41,138 nucleotides of DNA, taken from assembly GCA_017859335.1 (NCBI GenBank), contig JAFMNH010000009.1, positions 1-41,138 of the forward strand. Reading direction: 5' to 3'. Of this stretch, positions 34,325 to 41,138 are shown one piece after another; within the stretch, counting starts at the first letter, position 1; every line of letters begins with the position of its first letter. This DNA comes from Rhodothermales bacterium (lineage in GTDB: Bacteria > Bacteroidota > Rhodothermia > Rhodothermales > UBA10348). Made by a program: the position numbers and the translations under genes. The notes below the pieces were generated by a model. That model did no database searches and was not told the origin of the DNA. It was given only the letters and a program-made list of their open reading frames with translations.

Positions 34325-35773
34325 CTAGAGCGCCTTGATTTCGTTGATGACCTCCGTTATCGACTCTTTGGCATCCCCGAAAAGCATCTGATTGTTGGCG
34401 TTGTAGAACAACTCGTTGTCAACGCCTGCGTAACCGGGACGCATAGAGCGCTTGAGCACGATGGTGGTCGCAGCCTGGTCCACATTCAGGATGGGCATAC
34501 CGTAGATCGGGCTGGCCGTATCGTGGCGGGCAGCCGGATTGACCACATCATTGGCACCGATGACGACGGCTACGTCCGTGGTCTCGAATTCGCCGTTGAT
34601 CTCATCCATTTCATAAAGCTGGTCATAGGGCACATTGGCCTCGGCCAACAACACGTTCATGTGACCTGGCATGCGACCCGCCACCGGGTGCACGGCGTAC
34701 TTGACGACCACTCCTTTTTTCGCCAACTCATCTGCCAGTTCGCGAACGGCATGCTGGGCCTGGGCAACGGCCATCCCATACCCTGGCACGAATATGACTT
34801 TGCTGGCATAGCTGAGCAGGATGGCAACATCATCCGGAGTCGTTGCATTCACCGTCTGCCCTGCTACCGCTGAGGCGCTTCCACCCTGACCGGCCGAATC
34901 ACCGCCGAAGCCACCCGCCAGCACATTCAGGAGGGATCGGTTCATGGCCTTGCACATGATGGTGGTCAAGATGAGCCCTGAAGCTCCGACCAGAGCGCCT
35001 GACACGATAAGCGCAGTATTATCCAGAACGAACCCTGTAGCCGCTGCGGCCAGTCCCGAATAGGAGTTCAACAAGGCCACCACCACGGGCATGTCGGCAC
35101 CACCTATGGGCAGGACCAAAAGAATTCCCAGAAGGGCCCCGGCGGCCGCAATACCCAGCGCGGCCTGCACGACGGGGTCTGCCGGAAAACCAGGTGTTGC
35201 GAAATCTCCGGCTCCGGAAACCATGACTGCGAGGGCACCCACAGCACCCAGCACGATTACTACCGTGACCAATCGCGCTCCAGGAAAAACAATGGGATTG
35301 CCCGATATCCTCCCGCTCAGCTTACCGAACGCGATGAACGAACCGGTGAACGTGATCATTCCGATCAGGATGGACAATGAAATGGTTACGGCATCTGCTC
35401 CGCTGAGCACGGATCCTCCCATCAACTCCGCGGCATTGGGAGCCAGAAAACGGGCCACCTCAGCGCCAGCCACCAAGGCTGAGGCCGCCCCACCGAATCC
35501 GTTGAAGGCTGCCACCAGCTCAGGCATACCCGTCATTTCGACACGCCGGGCAAGCAGCGCGCCGAAAGCACCGCCAACAACAAGACCAGCCAGCATCTGA
35601 ACGGGGGTAAGAAGGTTCTGCACGAACAAGGTTGCCACGACAGCAACAAACATTCCCAACGCGGCCAACCTGTTGCCCCCTCTCGCCGTCGAAGGCGACT
35701 GCAGGCGTTTAAGGCCGTATATGAACAAGATGGCCGAAACCAGATAGGCTATGTCGATCAGGTTCTGCTTCAT
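34325..35773 (-). CDS. pntB: Proton-translocating NAD(P) transhydrogenase, beta subunit
   Basis: Pnt uses the proton gradient to reduce NADP+ with NADH. PntB supplies half of the proton channel and the NADP(H)-binding domain III. 482 residues with about nine transmembrane segments (1-260) and domain III with the NADP site VIFVPGYGMAVAQAQHAVRE, GRMPGHMNVLLAEANVPYD, GANDVVNPAARHD and NVDQAATTIVLKRSMRPGY. It is the third gene of pntA1-pntA2-pntB; pntA2 is 64 bases upstream. Confidence 0.96.
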   Translation of the reverse strand: MKQNLIDIAYLVSAILFIYGLKRLQSPSTARGGNRLAALGMFVAVVATLFVQNLLTPVQMLAGLVVGGAFGALLARRVEMTGMPELVAAFNGFGGAASALVAGAEVARFLAPNAAELMGGSVLSGADAVTISLSILIGMITFTGSFIAFGKLSGRISGNPIVFPGARLVTVVIVLGAVGALAVMVSGAGDFATPGFPADPVVQAALGIAAAGALLGILLVLPIGGADMPVVVALLNSYSGLAAAATGFVLDNTALIVSGALVGASGLILTTIMCKAMNRSLLNVLAGGFGGDSAGQGGSASAVAGQTVNATTPDDVAILLSYASKVIFVPGYGMAVAQAQHAVRELADELAKKGVVVKYAVHPVAGRMPGHMNVLLAEANVPYDQLYEMDEINGEFETTDVAVVIGANDVVNPAARHDTASPIYGMPILNVDQAATTIVLKRSMRPGYAGVDNELFYNANNQMLFGDAKESITEVINEIKAL

Positions 35774-35837
35774 GAGGTATTACCGGTGCACAGCAATTGA
35801 GTGGACCGGGGTGGTAGCTCCACCCCATCTCCCGAGC

Positions 35838-36110
35838 CTAATCCTTTTTCTTGAACATCTGCAGCATACGGTCCGTCACCAAGAAGCCCCCTACAACGTT
35901 GGTCGTCGCAAAGATCAGGGCAGCCAGTCCGATGTACATGGCCCATGGATCGCCGACCATACCGGCAACGACGAGCGCACCTACGATCGTTATGCCCGAA
36001 ATGGCATTGGACCCCGACATCAACGGGGTATGCAGCGTTTGTGGCACCTTGCTGATGACCTCACTGCCGATGATGGAGGCCAGAATGAAAACGATAAGGT
36101 TGGAAAGCAT
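35838..36110 (-). CDS. NAD(P) transhydrogenase alpha-2 subunit (membrane part of PntA)
   Basis: This 90-residue membrane protein corresponds to the C-terminal part of E. coli PntA and completes the proton channel with PntB. Three hydrophobic segments are visible (LIVFILASIIGSEVI, ISGITIVGALVVAGMVG and YIGLAALIFATTNVVGGFLV), and the family signature PQTLHTPLMSGSNAISGIT lies between the first two. The ATG at 36110 gives the usual N-terminus MLSNLIVF; a TTG at 36140 would overlap the alpha-1 gene by four bases. Confidence 0.93.
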   Translation of the reverse strand: MLSNLIVFILASIIGSEVISKVPQTLHTPLMSGSNAISGITIVGALVVAGMVGDPWAMYIGLAALIFATTNVVGGFLVTDRMLQMFKKKD

Positions 36111-36136
36111 GGTATGATGCAGGTGTGTGGTGCGTC

Positions 36137-37267
36137 TCAACTCAACAGTGCAGCAACGCGATCATGGACGATCCTACCTCCGTCGGTTACGCAGGAACCA
36201 GCAAAGATCTCATCATCCGGCTTCGGGGCAAACCCATTCTCGTCCGTGAACTCTTCGAGCATGGCCAACAGGGTGCGAGCATACAACTGGCTAGCATGCA
36301 CGGGCATGTCAGACGTCAGATTCGTTTCTCCGACGATGGTCACACCGTTTTTGACGACCGTTTTACCAGGTTCGGTCATGGCACAGTTGCCTCCATTCGA
36401 GGCAGCCATATCCACGATGACACTGCCCGGAGCCATGGACCGGACAGCCTCCTCAGAGATGAGAAGCGGGGCCTTTCGTCCCGGTATGAGGGCCGTGGTG
36501 ATTACCACATCACTCTTACCGATAAAAGGGACCAACAAGGAGACCTGCTGTTTTGCCTTCTCCTCTGCCAACGCCTTGGCGTACCCGCCTGAATCGCTGC
36601 TGTCCTGCCCTTCGATTTCCAGCTTTACGAACGTAGCGCCAAGGCTCTGTACTTCCTCGGCCACGGCATCCCTGATATCATAGCCTGACACTCGGGCACC
36701 AAGTCGACGTGCCGTTGCAATCGCCTGCAAACCGGCCACACCCGCACCAAGCACCAAGACATTGGAAGGGCGAACCGTGCCTGCTGCTGTTGTCATTAGC
36801 GGGAAGAACTTGGGCAACAGGGTCGATGACAACAGTACGGCCCTGTAACCGGCGAGGGAACTCAAGGCGGACAAGGCATCCATCTTCTGGGCGCGTGAAA
36901 TACGCGGTACCAGCTCCATGGAGAGTGCTGTGGTTCCGCGGGCCGCAACGGCCTTGGCAATCCCGGGCTGATCGAGGGGTGCCAGAAAACCGATATAGGC
37001 ACCTCCTGTTTTCATGAGACCTGTTTCCTGTTGCGAAGGAGGCTGGACTTTGACCAGGATATCGGCACCGAATGCATCCTCCCTGCTTCCCATGCGGGCA
37101 CCAGCCTTTTCAAATTCCGCATCAGGATAAAAGGCACCCTCTCCCGCGCCCCGCTCCACGATGACGGAAGCACCACCCTTTACCAACCGGCTGACCACTT
37201 CGGGGACCAACGCAACAAGCCGCTCACCGGGTACCGATTCTTTTGGAACGCCAATCGTGTAGGACAT
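36137..37267 (-). CDS. pntA: NAD(P) transhydrogenase alpha-1 subunit (NAD-binding PntA)
   Basis: The 376-residue soluble subunit binds NAD(H) as domain I of the transhydrogenase. Start MSYTIGVPKES. Family blocks: GERLVALVPEVVSRLV, VIVERGAGEGAFYPDAEFE and the Rossmann loop VLVLGAGVAGLQAIATARRL, followed by GYDIRDAVAEEVQSLGA. The organisation is split (alpha-1, alpha-2, beta), as in many bacteria and unlike the fused E. coli PntA. The promoter at 37310-37338 lies just upstream. Confidence 0.95.
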   Translation of the reverse strand: MSYTIGVPKESVPGERLVALVPEVVSRLVKGGASVIVERGAGEGAFYPDAEFEKAGARMGSREDAFGADILVKVQPPSQQETGLMKTGGAYIGFLAPLDQPGIAKAVAARGTTALSMELVPRISRAQKMDALSALSSLAGYRAVLLSSTLLPKFFPLMTTAAGTVRPSNVLVLGAGVAGLQAIATARRLGARVSGYDIRDAVAEEVQSLGATFVKLEIEGQDSSDSGGYAKALAEEKAKQQVSLLVPFIGKSDVVITTALIPGRKAPLLISEEAVRSMAPGSVIVDMAASNGGNCAMTEPGKTVVKNGVTIVGETNLTSDMPVHASQLYARTLLAMLEEFTDENGFAPKPDDEIFAGSCVTDGGRIVHDRVAALLS

Positions 37268-37309
37268 GAGGATAACCTGAGTATGACTCGGTCTTCGAAC
37301 TATTGGACC

Positions 37310-37338
37310 TATATAAGATGACGGGTGCCATTGCGCAA
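37310..37338 (-). promoter_or_regulatory. Sigma-70-like promoter for the transhydrogenase operon
   Basis: On the minus strand TTGCGC (37338-37333) and TATATA (37315-37310) are separated by 17 bases, the ideal spacing. Transcription would begin about 37303, roughly 36 bases before the pntA1 start (37267). It lies in the 111-base gap between serC and pntA1. Confidence 0.55.
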
Positions 37339-37378
37339 CGTGCCTCTCCCAATTGCAAGAAGCGGAGGTATCCCCGTA

Positions 37379-38452
37379 TCAGCCGTGGCGCTCGGAAAAA
37401 TCCTGCATGAAGGAGGCCAGCGCTTCCACTCCCTCACGCGGGCAAGCGTTGTAGAGTGAAGCGCGAATGCCACCCACACTCCTGTGCCCCTTGAGCGCAA
37501 CCAGGCCATGGTCTCCCGCCTCCTTCAGAAATGCGGATTCCAGGGCTGCACTGGGTAGGTTGAAGGTCACATTCATGTTTGATCTGGCTGACGCCCGTGC
37601 ATGTCCGCGATAGAACTCAGAAGCATCGATCTGCTCGTAGATGAGCGCTGCCTTCTCGTCATTGCGACGCTTCATATCAGCCAGCGAACCACAGCTCTTG
37701 ATCCATCGAAGCACCTTTTCGACCATGTAAACCGAGAAGACCGGTGGTGTATGGAAGAGCTTCGAAGCGTGCGTACGGTAATCAAGCACCGTTGGCAAAC
37801 CGTCAGGGATTCGCTTCAGGAATTCGTCCTTGACCAATACGACTGTCACACCGGCAGGTCCGATGTTCTTCTGCGCTCCGGCATAGATCAGGCCGTAGCG
37901 CTCGAGGTCTATCGGACGGGACAGGAAATCGCTTGAGGCATCGCAGACAAGGGGTACATCGATGATCGGGTCGTCCTGAAATTGGGTCCCAAAAATAGTG
38001 TTGTTGGACGTGATATGTACGTAGGCAGCCCGATCGCTGATATCCCAAGCACCCGCGGCAGGGATATGGTCATGCCCGGTTTCCGCGCTACTGGCAACTG
38101 CCCTTGCCTGTCCCACCAACGTGGCTTCAGCGAGCGCATTCTCTGCCCAGGCACCGGTCACCACGTAATCGCCCGTTACCCCCGAAGTCAGGAAATTGAG
38201 AGCCGTCTGATAAAATTGCAGCGAAGCACCGCCCTGCAGGAACAGGATGTGCCACTCTTCCCCCATTCCCAATAGATCCCTGAAGTGCTGCCGCGTGGTT
38301 TCTGCCAAGGCAGTGTACTGCGGGGACCGATGACTGATTTCCATGATGGAAGCACCGGCGTCCTTGTACACGAGCATCTCCTCACGTGCTTCTTCCAGTA
38401 CGTCAACAGGCAGGGTACCCGGACCCGCTGAAAAATTGAATAAACGATCCAT
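37379..38452 (-). CDS. serC: Phosphoserine aminotransferase
   Basis: SerC transaminates 3-phosphohydroxypyruvate to O-phosphoserine with glutamate (second step of serine synthesis; also vitamin B6 synthesis). 357 residues; start MDRLFNFSAGPGTLP. Blocks: EISHRSPQYTALAE, FLQGGASLQFYQTALNFL, the PLP lysine in IYAGAQKNIGPAGVTVVLV (Lys195), DYRTHASKLFHTPPVFSVYM and the C-terminal GHRSVGGIRASLYNACP. It is downstream of serA (51 bases) on the same strand. Confidence 0.97.
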   Translation of the reverse strand: MDRLFNFSAGPGTLPVDVLEEAREEMLVYKDAGASIMEISHRSPQYTALAETTRQHFRDLLGMGEEWHILFLQGGASLQFYQTALNFLTSGVTGDYVVTGAWAENALAEATLVGQARAVASSAETGHDHIPAAGAWDISDRAAYVHITSNNTIFGTQFQDDPIIDVPLVCDASSDFLSRPIDLERYGLIYAGAQKNIGPAGVTVVLVKDEFLKRIPDGLPTVLDYRTHASKLFHTPPVFSVYMVEKVLRWIKSCGSLADMKRRNDEKAALIYEQIDASEFYRGHARASARSNMNVTFNLPSAALESAFLKEAGDHGLVALKGHRSVGGIRASLYNACPREGVEALASFMQDFSERHG

Positions 38453-38503
38453 TGTCTGCGCCGAAATAGATGGTGAATGAGTGTGGTCTTTTTGGGGGAT
38501 GGA

Positions 38504-39706
38504 TCAAAGGCGAACAATGGTGGCAGCCAGCACATCATCCAGGCCTGCAATACGCTCTACAACGCCAGGGTCATCCTGTCCATCAACACGAATGTATGCA
38601 CAGGCCGCCTTGGCCTGATCGAAAATAACATTTTCCATTTCCTGAACATTCCAATTGGCCAGGCTGATCTCGTTGAGCACGCGTGCCAACACACCGACCT
38701 TGTCAAGGTGGCGTACAGTAAGCTGATGTGTAGCAGGTGTTTGCGTGGACAGGTTGACACAGTTTGGCACCTCTCCTTGAGCCGCATAGCACGAAATGAT
38801 ACGCGCAGCCTCATCAGCAATGGCAGTCTGGGCCTGAGCGGTGGAGGCGCCGATATGATGGGTCAGGTACACCGATGGATGGCCGGCCAGAGGATGGTCG
38901 AGTGTCCCCGTCTTGCCGGCAGGTTCGTCTGAGAACACATCCAATGCAACGCGCACACCTTTCTCCTCGATGGCCTTCATCATGGCGGCTTCATCCACCA
39001 CGGACCCGCGCGTCGTATTGATGAAAAAGGCACCCTCTTTCATGGCATCGAAGAAGTCATGCGAGGCCAAAGCCAGGGTATCGGCCGTTGCTGCACAATG
39101 CAGACTGACCACGTCAGATTGCCTTGCGACATCCTCTGGCGTGGCTGCGTACCTGATATTCAACTGCTGGGCCTCTTCCCTGGAAAGCGAGCGACTCCAG
39201 GCAACGACATCCATGTCGAGGGCACGTACCCTCTTGATGACCTCCCTGCCGATGTTGCCCAACCCGATCACGCCGAAGGTTCGACCCTTGAGACCGGCCG
39301 CCTTGCCGTATTTCGCCTTGTTCCATATTCCCTGACGGGCATCCATGACATTGTCAGGAAGGGAGCGATCCAGGGACAGGAGCAAGCCCACGGTCAGCTC
39401 TGCCACTGCGCATGCATTTTTGCCTGGACAGTTGGCAACAAAGACACCGGCGGCCGAGGCAGCCGCCACATCGATCGTATCGTATCCAGCGCCGGCCCGG
39501 ACGATGAGTTCCAGTCCCGCCGCAGCCTGTATGTCTTCTTCCGTGACCTTCGTTGACCGTACCACCAAAACCTGGGGATTGTGTGCCGACAGGGCTTCGG
39601 TCAAAGCGCGCCCCTTCAGATCAGGCGCATTGATGACAGTGCAACCGGTAGCTCGCAGTTGGTCAATTACGGCTTCAGAGAGGGCATCAGCCAGCAGAAC
39701 AGTCAT
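38504..39706 (-). CDS. serA: D-3-phosphoglycerate dehydrogenase with C-terminal ACT domain
   Basis: SerA oxidises 3-phosphoglycerate, the first step of serine synthesis. 400 residues from the start MTVLLADALSEAV; an ATG at 39742 would add 12 unlike residues. Blocks: RAGAGYDTIDVAAASAAGV, NAELTVGL-like AVAELTVGLLLSLDRSLP, the NAD loop VIGLGNIGREVIKRVRAL and HHIGASTAQAQTAIADEAA containing the catalytic His. The C-terminal ACT domain (about 325-400, QLTVRHLDKVGVLARVLNEI) suggests serine feedback control. It is between the DUF1015 gene (72 bases upstream) and serC. Confidence 0.96.
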   Translation of the reverse strand: MTVLLADALSEAVIDQLRATGCTVINAPDLKGRALTEALSAHNPQVLVVRSTKVTEEDIQAAAGLELIVRAGAGYDTIDVAAASAAGVFVANCPGKNACAVAELTVGLLLSLDRSLPDNVMDARQGIWNKAKYGKAAGLKGRTFGVIGLGNIGREVIKRVRALDMDVVAWSRSLSREEAQQLNIRYAATPEDVARQSDVVSLHCAATADTLALASHDFFDAMKEGAFFINTTRGSVVDEAAMMKAIEEKGVRVALDVFSDEPAGKTGTLDHPLAGHPSVYLTHHIGASTAQAQTAIADEAARIISCYAAQGEVPNCVNLSTQTPATHQLTVRHLDKVGVLARVLNEISLANWNVQEMENVIFDQAKAACAYIRVDGQDDPGVVERIAGLDDVLAATIVRL

Positions 39707-39778
39707 GGAAGTAGCGTCGTGTTGGATTGATTGGGTGGGCAACCTGCTTGCAAGTCAGGAACGGTGGGAAAACCGTGA

Positions 39779-41002
39779 TCAGTACACTTCGTCCTGTGTT
39801 GCATCCGAGAACAGGTGGACCAGCAGCCCGCTACGCAGCTTGGGCTCGAACCATGTTGATTTGGGTGGCATGAGAAGGCCTGCATCCGACACCTCCACCA
39901 ATTCCTGGATGCTCGTGGGAAACATGGAAACCGCCAGCTCGGCCTCGCCGCGGTCCACGCGTGCCACCAAGTCCGTCGTACCGCGGATACCCCCTACAAA
40001 ATCAAGATTGGGGTCGGTCCTGGGATCCGTGATACCCAGCATCGGGGACAGGATGTGTTCCGAGAGACGGGATACATCCAAAGCGTCCACAACGCTATCG
40101 GCAGCACTCGGAGGCAACGTCATGCCGTACCAATGACCGTCAAGATAGATGCATATATCGCCCTTCTTCTGCGGGACAGGGTTTTCGACCGGGGCAAGAT
40201 CAAAGGATGCTTTCAACGCTCCCAAGAAGGCGGCTGGACCTTCTGGTAAATGCTTTACGATGCGATTATAGGCCATGATAGCCATGTCATCCATCGGAAA
40301 CAGGACCGCCGGAAAGAATGCCGCCTCACTCTGATGAGGCGCTTGCTTGGCCGCGCGACTGGCCGCCTTGCACCGATGGTGGCCATCTGCCACATACAGG
40401 TTCTCGATACTTCCGAAGAGGTTGACCAGTGGCTCAGGACGGTCCACGCGCCAAATGGTATGCTGCACCCCATCATCTGCCACTAGATCGTAGAGAGGCT
40501 CATTCTCAATCGTCTGACTCAGGATTGCCGCTATATGCGGGTCATCCTTGAAGGTCAGCATGACCGGTTCGGCATGGGCTTGCTGTTCGAGGATGTGACG
40601 CGTTCGGTCATCTTCCTTGACGGGTCGCGTCAGTTCGTGCTTCAAGATGATGTCATTATCGTAATCCGCAACAGCCACGCAGCCGTAAATACCCGTTTGA
40701 CTACGACCGTCCATTATGAGCCGATACACATACACTGATGCCGATTCTTCTTGAACGGTATCGCTCGAGGCGGCGAACGCCTGCAAATTGCGCGCCCCTT
40801 GCTCGTAGACTACATCAGCATGTTCATCCGTCCCCTCTGCAAGGTCTATCTCAGGTCGAATGACATGCAGGAAACTGGCCGGCTTGCCTGAGGCCAGCGC
40901 CTTGGCTTCCTCCGTGTTGATGACGTCGTATGGAACGCAGGCTACTTCGGAAGCTTTACCAGGCACGGGTCGAAGTGCGCGGAAGGGATGCAGAATGGCC
41001 AT
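39779..41002 (-). CDS. DUF1015-family protein of unknown function
   Basis: This 407-residue protein matches DUF1015: N-terminal FRALRPVPGKASEVACVPYD (7-26), HVIRPEIDL, EQGARNLQAF and the central YVADGHHRCKAASRAAKQ. The family is often found next to serA/serC, as here, which suggests an unknown link to serine metabolism, but no enzyme activity is established. It is first in the order DUF1015-serA-serC on the minus strand. No signal peptide or membrane segment is seen. The upstream 136 bases to the window edge hold no gene or clear promoter. Confidence 0.93.
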   Translation of the reverse strand: MAILHPFRALRPVPGKASEVACVPYDVINTEEAKALASGKPASFLHVIRPEIDLAEGTDEHADVVYEQGARNLQAFAASSDTVQEESASVYVYRLIMDGRSQTGIYGCVAVADYDNDIILKHELTRPVKEDDRTRHILEQQAHAEPVMLTFKDDPHIAAILSQTIENEPLYDLVADDGVQHTIWRVDRPEPLVNLFGSIENLYVADGHHRCKAASRAAKQAPHQSEAAFFPAVLFPMDDMAIMAYNRIVKHLPEGPAAFLGALKASFDLAPVENPVPQKKGDICIYLDGHWYGMTLPPSAADSVVDALDVSRLSEHILSPMLGITDPRTDPNLDFVGGIRGTTDLVARVDRGEAELAVSMFPTSIQELVEVSDAGLLMPPKSTWFEPKLRSGLLVHLFSDATQDEVY

Positions 41003-41138
41003 ACTCGCGTTGATGGGAATGAGCGGATTAGTAATTCCAGAGGTGCCATGTTAATCGGCGGGACACCCCGAAGCATCTACAAGGTGATGAAAAAGACACG
41101 AAGGAAACAGCGCGAATGCCGTTGGCGCCCACAAACGG

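Noticed and set aside
1-41138. Mobile element, prophage, CRISPR array or defence island
   Set aside because: No transposase, integrase, phage structural gene, regularly spaced repeats or known defence genes were found; the window is core genes.

Overview
The window looks like core chromosome from a Bacteroidota-type bacterium, probably from the Rhodothermia/Balneolia side. This is inferred from gene content: a FecI-type sigma factor, FecR and STN-domain TonB receptor cassette; a DksA-like protein whose zinc cysteines are mostly lost, next to ileS and lspA; a Bacteroidota-specific small conserved protein (11386-11904); an eukaryote-like (type 2) IleRS; and a DUF1015-serA-serC group. Shine-Dalgarno sequences are weak or absent before most genes, and some upstream regions fit the Bacteroidota promoter pattern TTG...TAnnTTTG. 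I see no rRNA, tRNA, CRISPR array, insertion sequence or prophage.

Layout. (1) 1-6060, minus strand: purM, plsY, gpsA, an AlbA_2/winged-helix protein and a truncated ParC-like topoisomerase subunit. (2) 6379-9046, minus: a secreted M14 metallocarboxypeptidase overlapping a LuxE-like acyl-protein synthetase. (3) 9335-10402, plus: an undescribed protein with a YjbQ-like N-terminal half. (4) 10445-14061: an SDR oxidoreductase (minus), then on the plus strand a small conserved protein, a two-helix potassium channel with a TrkA-type domain, and an exported L,D-transpeptidase. (5) 14089-17897, minus: lepA, an unknown exported protein and lepB. (6) 18264-22952, plus: ECF sigma factor, FecR anti-sigma factor, rho-independent terminator and STN-type TonB-dependent receptor. 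(7) 22982-30123, minus: yggS, divIVA-like, punA, ileS, dksA-like, lspA, which reproduces the division-linked gene order of Firmicutes with punA inserted. (8) 30215-34266: ybbA-ybbP ABC exporter-like pair, divergent from tesA, the arrangement known from Escherichia coli. (9) 34325-37267, minus: three-gene proton-translocating transhydrogenase behind a good sigma-70-like promoter. (10) 37379-41002, minus: DUF1015 protein, serA and serC (serine synthesis).

Most of the window is housekeeping: envelope biogenesis (plsY, gpsA, lepB, lspA, L,D-transpeptidase, tesA), translation (ileS, lepA), nucleotide and serine metabolism, and redox balance. The least explained parts are the YjbQ-like fusion protein with repeats in front of it, the LuxE-like/M14 pair, the unknown exported protein inside the lepA-lepB operon, and the non-canonical filter of the potassium channel. 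I did not find a clearly new defence or mobile system.
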